64,000 nt of DNA from NCBI RefSeq assembly GCF_004331155.1, contig NZ_SJNZ01000012.1, forward strand, positions 39,564-103,563. The letters run 5' to 3'. The DNA comes from Acinetobacter terrestris. GTDB lineage: Bacteria > Pseudomonadota > Gammaproteobacteria > Pseudomonadales > Moraxellaceae. Under the pieces are notes generated by a model. It had not been told where the DNA came from. It ran no database searches and saw only the letters and a list, made by a program, of their open reading frames with translations. Shown here in pieces: positions 8,638 to 17,128 of this stretch; positions within the stretch are counted from its first letter, which is position 1; each line of letters begins with the position of its first letter. The position numbers and the translations under genes are program-made.

Positions 8638-8736
8638 ATGAGGGCAAGAGTATTGCGTGATTTCAAAGAAAAAGAATACATTCAGACAATTTGGAATGAT
8701 CCTGAGTTGTATCTAAAACATCCTATTCAGCTTTAA
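8638..8736 (+). CDS. possible 32-residue small protein
   Basis: The frame from ATG 8638 encodes a plausible 32-residue peptide beginning MRARVLRDFKEKEYIQ and ending LKHPIQL, just after the repressor. There is no convincing Shine-Dalgarno sequence. It may be the tail of a lost gene or a chance frame. Confidence 0.25.
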   Translation: MRARVLRDFKEKEYIQTIWNDPELYLKHPIQL

Positions 8737-8772
8737 AAAAAGGGATGACATTTTACTAAGTGTCATCCCTTT
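8733..8772 (-). terminator. terminator of small XRE gene
   Basis: On the minus strand AAAGGGATGACA pairs with TGTCATCCCTTT, followed by a T run. The first arm overlaps the last codons of the XRE gene ending at 8756. Confidence 0.75.
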
Positions 8773-8983
8773 CTTCATCCCCATTAGTATATTCAAATAG
8801 ATCTTGCATATTACAATCAAAATATTTACACAAGGTATCAGCAACCGAAAGTTCAATTCGTATTGCCCGGTCATAGTAAAGACTCGTTAGCGTATTGCGA
8901 TTAATACTGGTCGCCTGAGCTACCTCACTTAACTTTAAAATTTTTCGTTCACCCATTAAAGCTGACAATCTACATCTAATCAT
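8756..8983 (-). CDS. small Cro/C1-type transcriptional regulator
   Basis: This 75-residue protein consists almost entirely of one helix-turn-helix domain (LSEVAQATSINRNTLTSLYYD) with a Cro/C1-like C-terminal helix (VADTLCKYFDCNMQDLFEY), similar to YozG-type single-domain regulators. ATG 8983 has AAGG 7 nt upstream; the longer TTG start at 8995 is less likely. Strong palindromes in the divergent region toward 9143 are the probable operators, implying autoregulation and control of the gene at 9143. Confidence 0.8.
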   Translation of the reverse strand: MIRCRLSALMGERKILKLSEVAQATSINRNTLTSLYYDRAIRIELSVADTLCKYFDCNMQDLFEYTNGDEERDDT

Positions 8984-9006
8984 AGCAACCTTCAAATCAA
9001 AATAAT

Positions 9007-9021
9007 AACCTACAGTAAGTT
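9007..9021. promoter_or_regulatory. palindromic operator 1
   Basis: AACCTACAGTAAGTT is an imperfect palindrome of the form AACYTACWRTARGTT, 24 bp upstream of the XRE start. A near-perfect second copy lies at 9059-9073. An overlapping palindrome (AAGTTAATTTAACTT, 9017-9031) extends the site. Confidence 0.6.
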
Positions 9022-9058
9022 AATTTAACTTGATAAATAATTTTTAGAATGATAATTT

Positions 9059-9073
9059 AACCTATAGTAGGTT
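9059..9073. promoter_or_regulatory. palindromic operator 2
   Basis: AACCTATAGTAGGTT is a near-perfect palindrome centred 52 bp from operator 1, that is, five helical turns. This allows cooperative binding on one DNA face by the small XRE regulator encoded at 8756-8983. Confidence 0.6.
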
Positions 9074-9142
9074 ATTTTGTTTCATAGTGAAACAAGTTAA
9101 CCTTTCTAAATATCATTATATAATTTCTATGCGAGTTCAGCT

Positions 9143-9409
9143 ATGAATAACTATTTTTCTCCAAAGTTCTTTGTTTCAGAAGAAGTCCGCTCAACTGCTG
9201 TTGCTCTAATCAAAGAGTTTAATATTGACCGTACATTTGATTTAGCTTTATTCCTGAATGTTAATCCTAACTTAAATGACCAAGATGCAACTTTGGCCTG
9301 GGTTAATTATTTTGAAAAAAATCAACATGATCTTAGTGATTTCAATCATGTTAGACGTCACTTTATGAAAAACTTTCCTAAAATTATGTTTGCAAACTTT
9401 AGTGAATAA
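9143..9409 (+). CDS. hypothetical protein, 88 residues
   Basis: I do not recognise the family. The protein is soluble, acidic to neutral and rich in Phe and Asn (NNYFSPKFFVSEEV at the start), with predicted helices and no signal peptide or membrane segment. It is divergent from a small XRE regulator across an operator region and is followed by its own terminator, so it is probably a single-gene transcript controlled by that regulator. A toxin-like or element-maintenance role is possible but nothing in the sequence proves it. Confidence 0.6.
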   Translation: MNNYFSPKFFVSEEVRSTAVALIKEFNIDRTFDLALFLNVNPNLNDQDATLAWVNYFEKNQHDLSDFNHVRRHFMKNFPKIMFANFSE

Positions 9410-9416
9410 AATAAAC

Positions 9417-9450
9417 AAAGGGAGATATCAAATATCTCCCTTAATTTTTA
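9417..9450 (+). terminator. terminator after 88-residue gene
   Basis: GGGAGATAT pairs with ATATCTCCC around a 3-nt loop, followed by TTAATTTTT. Confidence 0.85.
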
Positions 9451-9511
9451 ACTGACCCTCTTATTGTAATCTCGATTAAAAGTGAAACTTAATTTAATTG
9501 GTTGTAAAAAT

Positions 9512-10132
9512 ATGGATTCATCGATAAAAGCAAGTCATATTGAGCCATCGGTCATTGCTTTTGACGTGTTTGGTACACTTGTAAAAATAGGGGAAAGACG
9601 TTCCCCATATAGAAAATTAATGAAATGGCTAAAAGGAAATGGGCGACAACCAAAACCTGATGATGCCAAATTTATTATGTCCCACAATTTAAATTTGGCA
9701 GAGCTTGCAAAGCGATTAGCAGTAAATATTCCAGACCAATTTCTGCAAGAACTTGAGCATGATTTAGATGAAGAGTTACGCTCTATTACACTGTATGAAG
9801 ATACCTTATCAACTTTGGAAGAATTAAAGAAATTGGGGATTAAATTGGCATTATGCTCAAATTTAGCTACGCCATATGGAAAAATTGTTTCTTCATTATT
9901 ACCGCCCCTTGATGCTTATGCTTGGAGTTATGAAGTTGCTGCAATTAAACCTGAGCCGAAAATCTATCAATCACTCATTGACCAAGTAGATTGCCAAGCT
10001 TCAGAAGTTTTATTTATTGGGGATACAGCACTTGCAGATTTTACAGGGCCAACAACATTTGGCATGTCTGCCAGATTGATCAATCGTAACAATGGTCAAA
10101 CATTGGCAGAAGTTTTAAACGACATACTTTAA
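9512..10132 (+). CDS. HAD-family hydrolase
   Basis: This 206-residue haloacid-dehalogenase-superfamily protein is probably a phosphatase. All four motifs are visible: I, FDVFGTLV (nucleophilic Asp; the second Asp of DxD-type phosphatases is Gly here, as in dehalogenase-like members); II, LALCSN; III, Lys in AAIKPEPKIY; IV, LFIGDTALADF. The cap is a small helical insert after motif I. ATG 9512 gives a compact N terminus, while an upstream GTG at 9482 would add 10 residues without a better ribosome site. Substrate is unknown. It stands alone between a terminator and a convergent broken gene. Confidence 0.8.
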   Translation: MDSSIKASHIEPSVIAFDVFGTLVKIGERRSPYRKLMKWLKGNGRQPKPDDAKFIMSHNLNLAELAKRLAVNIPDQFLQELEHDLDEELRSITLYEDTLSTLEELKKLGIKLALCSNLATPYGKIVSSLLPPLDAYAWSYEVAAIKPEPKIYQSLIDQVDCQASEVLFIGDTALADFTGPTTFGMSARLINRNNGQTLAEVLNDIL

Positions 10133-10164
10133 CAACTCGTGGACGTCCCCCCTATAGTGAATAC

Positions 10165-10949
10165 TCACAGCTCCTCATCTTTCCATTTTTTAAATTCTGC
10201 AATTCGTTCATCAAGCTCCAGAACCCATGCTGGTTTTATATGTGGCACATCTGGACGCTCAACACCTTGATGGTCAAAAAACTTATACACCATTGCGGCC
10301 AACTTGATAAACGCCTGTTCAAACGTATCTGCCCAAACATCTAAACGATAATCATGATAATGCTCTTGGTATAATTTACCACCATCTTCTACTTTATTGA
10401 GATGTGAGCCAGTCTCTAAATAAATCACTAATTTCCCATCATCTTCATCATTATATGCACCGTGATAAACATTTTGGCAATGCCCCCATGTATTCCAGTG
10501 CCATGATGGTACATCGCCAGTAACCGTCCAAAAAGCTGGGTGTGTATCAATAAAATGATAGGCAGTTAAAAAGTCCGTTGGATTTGCGAGATATGCTTGC
10601 TCATTTTCAAAGGCAGTCTGTAAAGCAGATTGTAAATGCTCAAATTTATTTTGATCGGTATAGGAAAACAAATTACTAGAAAGATGCTCAGAGGTTTTAA
10701 AAAATAGGCAACCATTTTCTTTATCCTCACCAAAATATTGATAAACCTCTGGTAGAATCTGTAAATCTGTCGGTTTGACATGATGGATCTGGTGTTGTAC
10801 GTCTTTTAGCTTTCGTGAATTGCTTCCATACGATCGGGGTAAGTGACGACAAGTTTCGTATCTCGCAGTGATAAAATTGCTCGTTCAGTCATTTGGGGTA
10901 ACTGTTCTAATAACCAGTCTGGTAATTTTTTTAATTCAGTCGGTTGCAT
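10165..10949 (-). pseudogene. hypothetical gene split by a frameshift
   Basis: ATG 10949 has AGGA 8 nt upstream and opens 47 codons (MQPTELKKLPDWLLEQ onward) ending at TAA 10808-10806. From 10809 the -1 frame continues without a stop for 214 codons to 10165, with no start codon near the junction. Restoring one base (AGC-TTA-AAA in place of AGC-TAA-AAG) joins both parts into a 261-residue protein. The long part contains Trp/His-rich stretches (FWTVTGDVPSWHWNTWG) and an acidic C terminus. Family not recognised. Confidence 0.7.
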
Positions 10950-11053
10950 TTTTAGTTATCCTATTTTTTAACAATTTCAAGTTGTTACATACGTTACGCA
11001 ACATAATTTGTGCAAGTTGAGTATAAGTTAGTCCATAGGAGTATATTGTCACA

Positions 11054-11088
11054 CAATGGCTTCGACAAGCGTCCGACTAAGCTCATTG
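11054..11088. repeat. imperfect hairpin in intergenic DNA
   Basis: CAATGGCTT pairs imperfectly with AAGCTCATTG around a GC-rich loop. The composition differs from the AT-rich surroundings and looks like a dispersed extragenic palindrome. No second copy was found in this window. Apart from this, positions 10980-11160 hold nothing recognisable. Confidence 0.35.
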
Positions 11089-11160
11089 AAGGAAAAATAT
11101 TCCCCATTTATTTTATACGGCTCACTTACCTTTCCATTGAGCCATTATAGATTTTTCATC

Positions 11161-11289
11161 TTAGTTTAGATGTTCAAAAAGCTTGAGTTTCCTTTCTTTA
11201 GTTTTTCTATAGTAAGCCTCACATTGAGCAGCTAAACCAAGATGATATTTTAAAGCGCTTTCCACTCTTGCTGTCACATACTCAATACT
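11161..11289 (-). pseudogene. in-frame continuation after the 137-residue gene
   Basis: After the TAA of the upstream gene, the same frame stays open for 42 codons and looks protein-like (SIEYVTARVESALKYH, later AYYRKTKERKLKLFEHLN). It could be the lost C terminus of that gene or a remnant of another. A 42-codon open frame is not rare by chance. Confidence 0.3.
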
Positions 11290-11703
11290 TTAAATTTCAC
11301 GCTGCTGAGCAAAGACTTGAATCGCAGGATGTAACTGTTTTGAGCAACTTGCATCATTGCTAAAGTATTTTAACGTCTTGGTTTTGGCAAAATAAATTGC
11401 AGCAAACAATCGCCCATCTTTAAAAACAATCGCTGATGAAGCATCTGAACTGCTTCCAGACCGACCTTCATAATACAGAGCCTCATCTGTTTTTAGTAAA
11501 TAGGGCGCTGAGTAATTATCGAAATTAGATTGAAATTTTAGATAATCATGCTTTAACAATGTTTGAAGTTCTGTTTGGATTTTTGGATTCAAAGCAATTT
11601 GAGGAATTGATGAAATATCTGAATATTGAATTAAATCTAGTTTTTGAGCATGAGTAAAAGCAGAGAGTGAAAAAAGTAGAAAAAGATAATATGTATTCTT
11701 CAT
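11290..11703 (-). CDS. exported hypothetical protein
   Basis: This 137-residue protein begins with a clear signal peptide (MKNTYYLFLLFSLSAFTHA, cleavage after Ala19). The mature part is a mixed alpha/beta domain with a Ser-rich loop (GRSGSSSDASSAIVF) and a single Cys near the end. Function unknown. The frame continues for 42 codons after the TAA at 11292-11290 (see 11161-11289), so the protein may be prematurely ended. It starts 65 bp from the end of the truncated pilin frame, where tfpO might be expected in other Acinetobacter, but it does not resemble a glycosyltransferase. Confidence 0.65.
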   Translation of the reverse strand: MKNTYYLFLLFSLSAFTHAQKLDLIQYSDISSIPQIALNPKIQTELQTLLKHDYLKFQSNFDNYSAPYLLKTDEALYYEGRSGSSSDASSAIVFKDGRLFAAIYFAKTKTLKYFSNDASCSKQLHPAIQVFAQQREI

Positions 11704-11722
11704 ATCAAATTTATTATTTTTA

Positions 11723-11766
11723 TGTCCATATTGACTTACTTATGGATTGTTCATTTTATATGGACA
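11723..11766. repeat. inverted TGTCCATAT motifs next to pilin breakpoint
   Basis: TGTCCATATTGAC (11723-11735) faces ATATGGACA (11758-11766), and TCCATAAGT occurs twice in the same 50 bp on the minus strand. Similar motifs occur at 31-44 and 74-85. Clustered end repeats are typical of mobile-element termini, but the element is not identified. Confidence 0.4.
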
Positions 11767-11767
11767 C

Positions 11768-11809
11768 TTATGGAGTATCAATTAGAGTAAAACCTTTTTG
11801 AGCATTCAT
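11768..11809 (-). pseudogene. truncated second pilin copy (first ten codons)
   Basis: The minus strand reads [10 protein letters not shown], identical in protein to the intact pilin start but with five synonymous differences. It then departs into a non-pilin sequence and stops at TAA 11770. The conserved ribosome site (TGGAGAATGTT) precedes it. The break falls at the GATACTCCATAA repeat. This is the 5' end of a pilin gene that lost its body to an insertion or rearrangement. Confidence 0.85.
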
Positions 11810-11879
11810 AACATTCTCCACAAATGTTTTTTGTTTATTTATAAGCTTTGTAAAGCTAATTTAGCTTAATTTATAGTTA

Positions 11880-11894
11880 GCACAAACTGTGCCA
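11880..11894 (-). promoter_or_regulatory. sigma-54 promoter of truncated pilin copy
   Basis: The minus strand carries the same TGGCACAGTTTGTGC element as the intact pilin promoter, with GG-N10-GC spacing. About 80 bp from this element to the pilin start codon is recognisably homologous to 656-735. It would now transcribe into the 137-residue exported gene. Confidence 0.7.
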
Positions 11895-11986
11895 AAAATG
11901 ATTATAATAAAATTTACAGAAAAAACAGCAGTTTGTAAAAATAAAATTGTTACAACGTAGTTTTAATGTTTTTTTTAGTAAAAAAA

Positions 11987-12010
11987 TGACATTTTTTGTC
12001 ACTTAGCTAC
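11987..12010. repeat. 24-bp direct repeat, right copy
   Basis: The copy matches 548-571 at 22 of 24 positions in direct orientation and lies 7 bp beyond the stop of the TPM gene. On the minus strand the TGACA/TGTCA hairpin is followed by seven T residues, so it may also act as a weak terminator for the lemA-TPM operon. Confidence 0.5.
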
Positions 12011-12016
12011 CATTTC

Positions 12017-12577
12017 CTAGCCCAATATGATTGGCTTATTACTTAATTCATTATACTGATCCGTTGTTGAGTGCGCATAAAACTCATTTAATACTTCGCC
12101 TATGCTTAATACACCTGTCATCACAGCATCTCGATATTGGTGTCGTGAAAGTTGCTTAATCATTCTTTGACAAATTTCATCCCAAACGACTTGTTCCGTT
12201 GCTTTCCTTATTCCCCGATCAATCACAATTTCTACTTTTCGTTCACACAAATTTAAATATAAAAGTACACCACTATTATATTCAGTATCCCATACACCCA
12301 GTTCAGCAAAAAGTTGTTGTGCACGGATACGTGTATTTTGGTTATAAGCTTGATTAGCTGGAATGCAACCTTCAATCACGACCTGAATTTCACCCACATG
12401 CCCATGCTCTGCCTCAGTAACAGCTTGGGCAATTACATGTTGATCCTGCTTGGAAAAATAACGTTTAGCCGCAGGCATATAGAGAAAATGCTTTAACCAG
12501 CGCTTAAAGCTTGGTTGGTTTACTTCTTCTATTTTAGGTTGCGTAACAATCTCTGTCGTTTCTGTTTTTACTACCAT
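12017..12577 (-). CDS. TPM-domain protein
   Basis: This 186-residue protein has one TPM (TLP18.3/Psb32/MOLO-1) domain spanning about residues 40-165 (GHVGEIQVVIEG, YNSGVLLYLNLCERKVEIVIDRGI). It has no signal peptide or membrane helix, unlike its upstream neighbour. ATG 12577 overlaps the stop of the preceding TPM gene by 7 nt, so the two are co-translated. TPM proteins occur with LemA in envelope-stress operons; the biochemical role in bacteria is unresolved. Confidence 0.85.
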   Translation of the reverse strand: MVVKTETTEIVTQPKIEEVNQPSFKRWLKHFLYMPAAKRYFSKQDQHVIAQAVTEAEHGHVGEIQVVIEGCIPANQAYNQNTRIRAQQLFAELGVWDTEYNSGVLLYLNLCERKVEIVIDRGIRKATEQVVWDEICQRMIKQLSRHQYRDAVMTGVLSIGEVLNEFYAHSTTDQYNELSNKPIILG

Positions 12578-13653
12578 GAGCCTGATGCCCCTCCACCGCC
12601 AAAGCCGCCACCGCCGCCACTAAATCCGCCCCCACCCCCAAAGCCGCCGCCTCCGCCTCGACCTCCGCGCCCCCCACCAGAAGCCAAAAACAGATGGAAT
12701 ATGGTTTGTGCAATAGCGGTAATCAGTAAAAAGAAAATCCCACCGCCAATCAATAAACTGGTGACTAATCCTGCACCATTCACTAATCCAGCGACTGTTC
12801 CAGCCACCGCTGCAGTCGATGCACTTAAACCCTTGCCAAAAATAAAGGAACCGATAATCCCCGCAATCAAAATAAATAATGCAGTACTAAAAGTTTTCTC
12901 TTTGGCTTGCTGTTCATGCAAAGCTTGTTGTTGGCGTTCTTTAAGTTCTTCAGCTGCCTTCTGCGCTACCTCGGGATCCATATTTAAAATACGTTCTATT
13001 TCAACCAAACCCGCATCAATCCCCTGTGCATATTGAGCTTGTTTAAAATAAGGCGTGATCTGATTTCGAATAATCCGACTTGCCACAATATCCGGTATCA
13101 CACCTTCCAAACCATAACCTGTCAGAATTTGGATACGACGATCATTCACAGCAATCGCCATCAACAAACCATTATCCTGTTTTGCTGAACCCAATTGCCA
13201 TTTTTCCGCAACTCGCATGGCAAAGTCGAAAATATCTTCTTGCCCTGTGCTTGGAACAATTACCACACCAATTTGTGCCTTGCCTTGTTCATGTAGCGCT
13301 AAAATCCGTTGGCTAATTTCCTGTTTCTGACTTTCTGTTAATAAGTTTGCCTGATCCACAACGGGCGCATTTAGCGTGGGCAGTCCACGAATGGATTCAT
13401 CCTCTGCCATATCATTGGCAACTGACGGTGATTGAACCGTGGTTTCAGTATTCTCTTTGCTGGCTGTTTGATTCTGAGAGGTCTGCTGTTGATCCTGAAT
13501 AATTTTACCGACTACTACAGCATCAGTACTATCATCTGTAGCAGTTGCAACTTCACTCCAGCTAAGTGAACACATCAGCGCACTAAAGCTCAGTAAGAAA
13601 ACTGCCACTAATCTCCTTATGGGTGAAATGTATTGTTTATAAGAATCAGACAT
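12571..13653 (-). CDS. TPM-domain membrane protein with glycine-rich tail (YgcG-like)
   Basis: The product has 360 residues from ATG 13653, with AAGGA 8 nt upstream. It has an N-terminal signal peptide (about 10-35) and a low-complexity Gln/Thr/Asp linker. A TPM domain follows at about 95-225 (APVVDQANLLTESQ, QIGVVIVPSTGQEDIFDFA, DRRIQILTGYGLEG). Then come an Ala/Glu-rich helix, two transmembrane helices (about 255-320) and a Gly-rich tail ending GGGGASGSW. This is the YgcG arrangement: a periplasmic domain anchored by C-terminal helices. It is the middle gene of the lemA-TPM-TPM operon. Confidence 0.9.
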   Translation of the reverse strand: MSDSYKQYISPIRRLVAVFLLSFSALMCSLSWSEVATATDDSTDAVVVGKIIQDQQQTSQNQTASKENTETTVQSPSVANDMAEDESIRGLPTLNAPVVDQANLLTESQKQEISQRILALHEQGKAQIGVVIVPSTGQEDIFDFAMRVAEKWQLGSAKQDNGLLMAIAVNDRRIQILTGYGLEGVIPDIVASRIIRNQITPYFKQAQYAQGIDAGLVEIERILNMDPEVAQKAAEELKERQQQALHEQQAKEKTFSTALFILIAGIIGSFIFGKGLSASTAAVAGTVAGLVNGAGLVTSLLIGGGIFFLLITAIAQTIFHLFLASGGGRGGRGGGGGFGGGGGFSGGGGGFGGGGASGSW

Positions 13654-13681
13654 CGGCAATCCTTATTCAGCAATTAATGAT

Positions 13682-14272
13682 TTAGTCGAAAGATACTTTA
13701 GGTGCGTTTTGTGCACTTTGCTCTGCACTAAAGTTCGGCTTGGTATCCATGCCAATGACTTTAGCCGTCATGACTTGTGGGAACTGGCGCGAATAGGAGT
13801 TGAAGTCTTGAACGGTGGTAATATAACGATTACGCGCAACTGCAATCCGGTTTTCAGTGCCTTCGAGTTGGACTTGTAAATCACGGAATTGTTCATTGGC
13901 TTTTAAGTCAGGATAATTTTCAGACACCGCAATTAAACGTGATAATGCACTGGTCATCTGCGCCTGTGCTTCTTGATATCTCTGGAATAAGACAGGATCT
14001 TCCAGAACTTCTTTATCTACTTTTAGGCCTGCAACATTGGCACGGGCTTGAGTGACTTCTGTCAGCACTTGCTCTTCATGTTTGGCATAGCCTTTCACCA
14101 CATTGACCAAGTTAGGTACAAGGTCTGCACGGCGTTGATATTGGTTTTGTACTTCAGACCAAGATGCTGTCACCGCCTCATCTTTGACTTGTAACGTGTT
14201 ATAGCCACAACCCGATAACGTTAAAGTACTGACAAGAGCCATAGTAACTAAACTTTTTTTCATTACATTCAT
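13682..14272 (-). CDS. lemA: LemA-family lipoprotein
   Basis: This 196-residue LemA-family protein has a lipobox signal peptide (VSTLTLSGC, lipidated Cys at about 22) and then the all-helical LemA core (YQRRADLVPNLVNVVKGYAKHEE and NYPDLKANEQFRDLQVQLEGTENRI). Two starts, ATG 14272 and ATG 14263, are both served by GAGG upstream. It is first in an operon with two TPM-domain proteins. LemA/TPM pairs are common in proteobacterial envelopes, and their exact function is not established. Confidence 0.92.
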   Translation of the reverse strand: MNVMKKSLVTMALVSTLTLSGCGYNTLQVKDEAVTASWSEVQNQYQRRADLVPNLVNVVKGYAKHEEQVLTEVTQARANVAGLKVDKEVLEDPVLFQRYQEAQAQMTSALSRLIAVSENYPDLKANEQFRDLQVQLEGTENRIAVARNRYITTVQDFNSYSRQFPQVMTAKVIGMDTKPNFSAEQSAQNAPKVSFD

Positions 14273-14373
14273 ATATCTATATCCTCTATATTTCTTTGTA
14301 TTTGTTTGAATATTTTTATTGTAAACATATTTAAGCCTAGTTCTGTTTAATTTCAGTACTTCAGAGCTTGCAT

Positions 14374-14406
14374 AAAAAAAGGCAAATAGAGATGTTCGCC
14401 TTTTTT
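14374..14406 (-). terminator. terminator after metal-dependent hydrolase gene
   Basis: AAAAGGC pairs with GCCTTTT around a 14-nt loop, with T runs on both strands. It ends the transcript of the gene at 14426-15301. Confidence 0.75.
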
Positions 14407-14425
14407 ATTTCATTCATGAACCGAG

Positions 14426-15301
14426 TTAAACTGGCTTTAATTCATGTTGAAAACTTTCCAGCTGATAATCTTCTGCCAAGCGCTCTTTCCAATAATTCAC
14501 AATTTTAGTGTAATCAATATCTGAAGGATGAAAATCAGCTTTAAAGTAAGACAAGTATTCTGGCAAAAGCTGGATAAACATCTTGCCGAGCAAGTAAAGA
14601 CCAAAAACATTGCCGCCCACTTTAGGTAAACTTTTAGCTTTGTCTTGTAGAAACAACCGCGTTGCAGAATAAAAAGTGAGGCTGGCAAAACCTGTGGTGA
14701 CACTTCGCATGATCATACATCGAATTTTATCATCGCCATATACGGCTTGATACACATCAAAAGCCACTGTGCGGTGTTCAATTTCTTCAATGGCATGCCA
14801 AACCCAAAGCTTTACGGCATCATCATCTAAAGTGGCTAAAACTTCCGGATGCCGAAGAATATATCCACCAAGCAAGGCAGTGAAATGCTCAAAAGCACAG
14901 GTAATGGCCAGTTGAATTTTAGGATGCAGATTTTTAACATACTCATTTTTACGTGCAAGCCAAGCCTGAAACCGGTCTAAATGATAATCATCACTTCGCC
15001 ATGCATCGTTGAATTCGGCATGCGCTTTGGAATGCATCGCTTCCTGTCCAATAAAAGCCGTGATCTGTGCCTGCAACTTTTCATCTTTGACTTTATCACG
15101 CACATTACGAACGCTATGCACAAAGAATTGCTCCCCAATGGGAAATGTCGAAGAAAGTGCTGTGAGCATATGTGACATTACTGGAGAATTGGCGAAATAA
15201 TGCCGGCGAATGGCCTTTGGGTTAAATTGTAGTTTTCTGACTGTAATCCCGATCGCTTTGGGACGATTTAGATATGATTTTTCTGTCGCCACTTGTGTCA
15301 T
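14426..15301 (-). CDS. predicted metal-dependent hydrolase (PF10118 family)
   Basis: The product has 291 residues from ATG 15301, with AGGA 9 nt upstream; an upstream in-frame start at 15352 is less likely. It matches the Metal_hydrol (COG3687) pattern of helical proteins with conserved His/Glu metal ligands: FIGQEAMHSKAHAEF, CAFEHFTALLGGY and WHAIEEIEHRTVAFDVY. These resemble ferritin-like di-iron sites. The substrate is unknown. It stands alone between lemA and gltD with its own terminator. Confidence 0.85.
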   Translation of the reverse strand: MTQVATEKSYLNRPKAIGITVRKLQFNPKAIRRHYFANSPVMSHMLTALSSTFPIGEQFFVHSVRNVRDKVKDEKLQAQITAFIGQEAMHSKAHAEFNDAWRSDDYHLDRFQAWLARKNEYVKNLHPKIQLAITCAFEHFTALLGGYILRHPEVLATLDDDAVKLWVWHAIEEIEHRTVAFDVYQAVYGDDKIRCMIMRSVTTGFASLTFYSATRLFLQDKAKSLPKVGGNVFGLYLLGKMFIQLLPEYLSYFKADFHPSDIDYTKIVNYWKERLAEDYQLESFQHELKPV

Positions 15302-15540
15302 GTTGTTAATCCTGAAAATTTGATCGGACAATGACATCAGTATGGACAGCATTTTTTAAAGCAGATATGGCAAAAGCGCTTGTTGAATTAGCGAAAAGGT
15401 TCAAAAGTTTATTCTTGTAAAACGCTTCCTCTTCTTCATCCGATGTGTTTTCAGATTCTCACAAGCCACTTTTTAGATTCGTTCCATCTCTCCAACTCTC
15501 TCCCAAAGGGCGAGAATCTACATTACATTTACTACTTTTT

Positions 15541-15565
15541 CATTTTCTCATTTTCTCATTTTCTC
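15541..15565. repeat. three tandem CATTTTCT units
   Basis: An 8-bp unit is repeated three times just beyond the gltD terminator. No function is evident. The preceding 15,353-15,540 stretch is non-coding, apart from a short CTCTCCC/GGGCGAG hairpin. Confidence 0.5.
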
Positions 15566-15570
15566 AAAAT

Positions 15571-15594
15571 AAAAACCCACCGAAGTGGGTTTTT
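15571..15594. terminator. terminator of gltBD
   Basis: AAAACCCAC pairs with GTGGGTTTT around CGAA, 39 bp beyond the gltD stop on the minus strand. Confidence 0.85.
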
Positions 15595-15632
15595 AAAATT
15601 CATTTAAAGCTTAATCAGATGAAATATCCTGC

Positions 15633-17087
<1,455 letters not shown>

Positions 17088-17128
17088 TTATCCGCTACAC
17101 CTGCCTATCAAATCGGTTCGTCGTGGAA

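Noticed and set aside
10791..10809. Programmed frameshift in the broken gene near 10,807
   Set aside because: No slippery heptamer precedes the stop, so a one-base deletion is simpler.
12515..13036. Proline-rich plus-strand open frame
   Set aside because: It is the antisense shadow of the glycine-rich tail of the minus-strand TPM protein; GC-rich GGN codons read as CCN on the other strand.
15470..15515. CTCTCCC/GGGCGAG hairpin near the gltD terminator
   Set aside because: The stem is short with one mismatch, and no second copy was seen in this window, so a dispersed repeat cannot be claimed.
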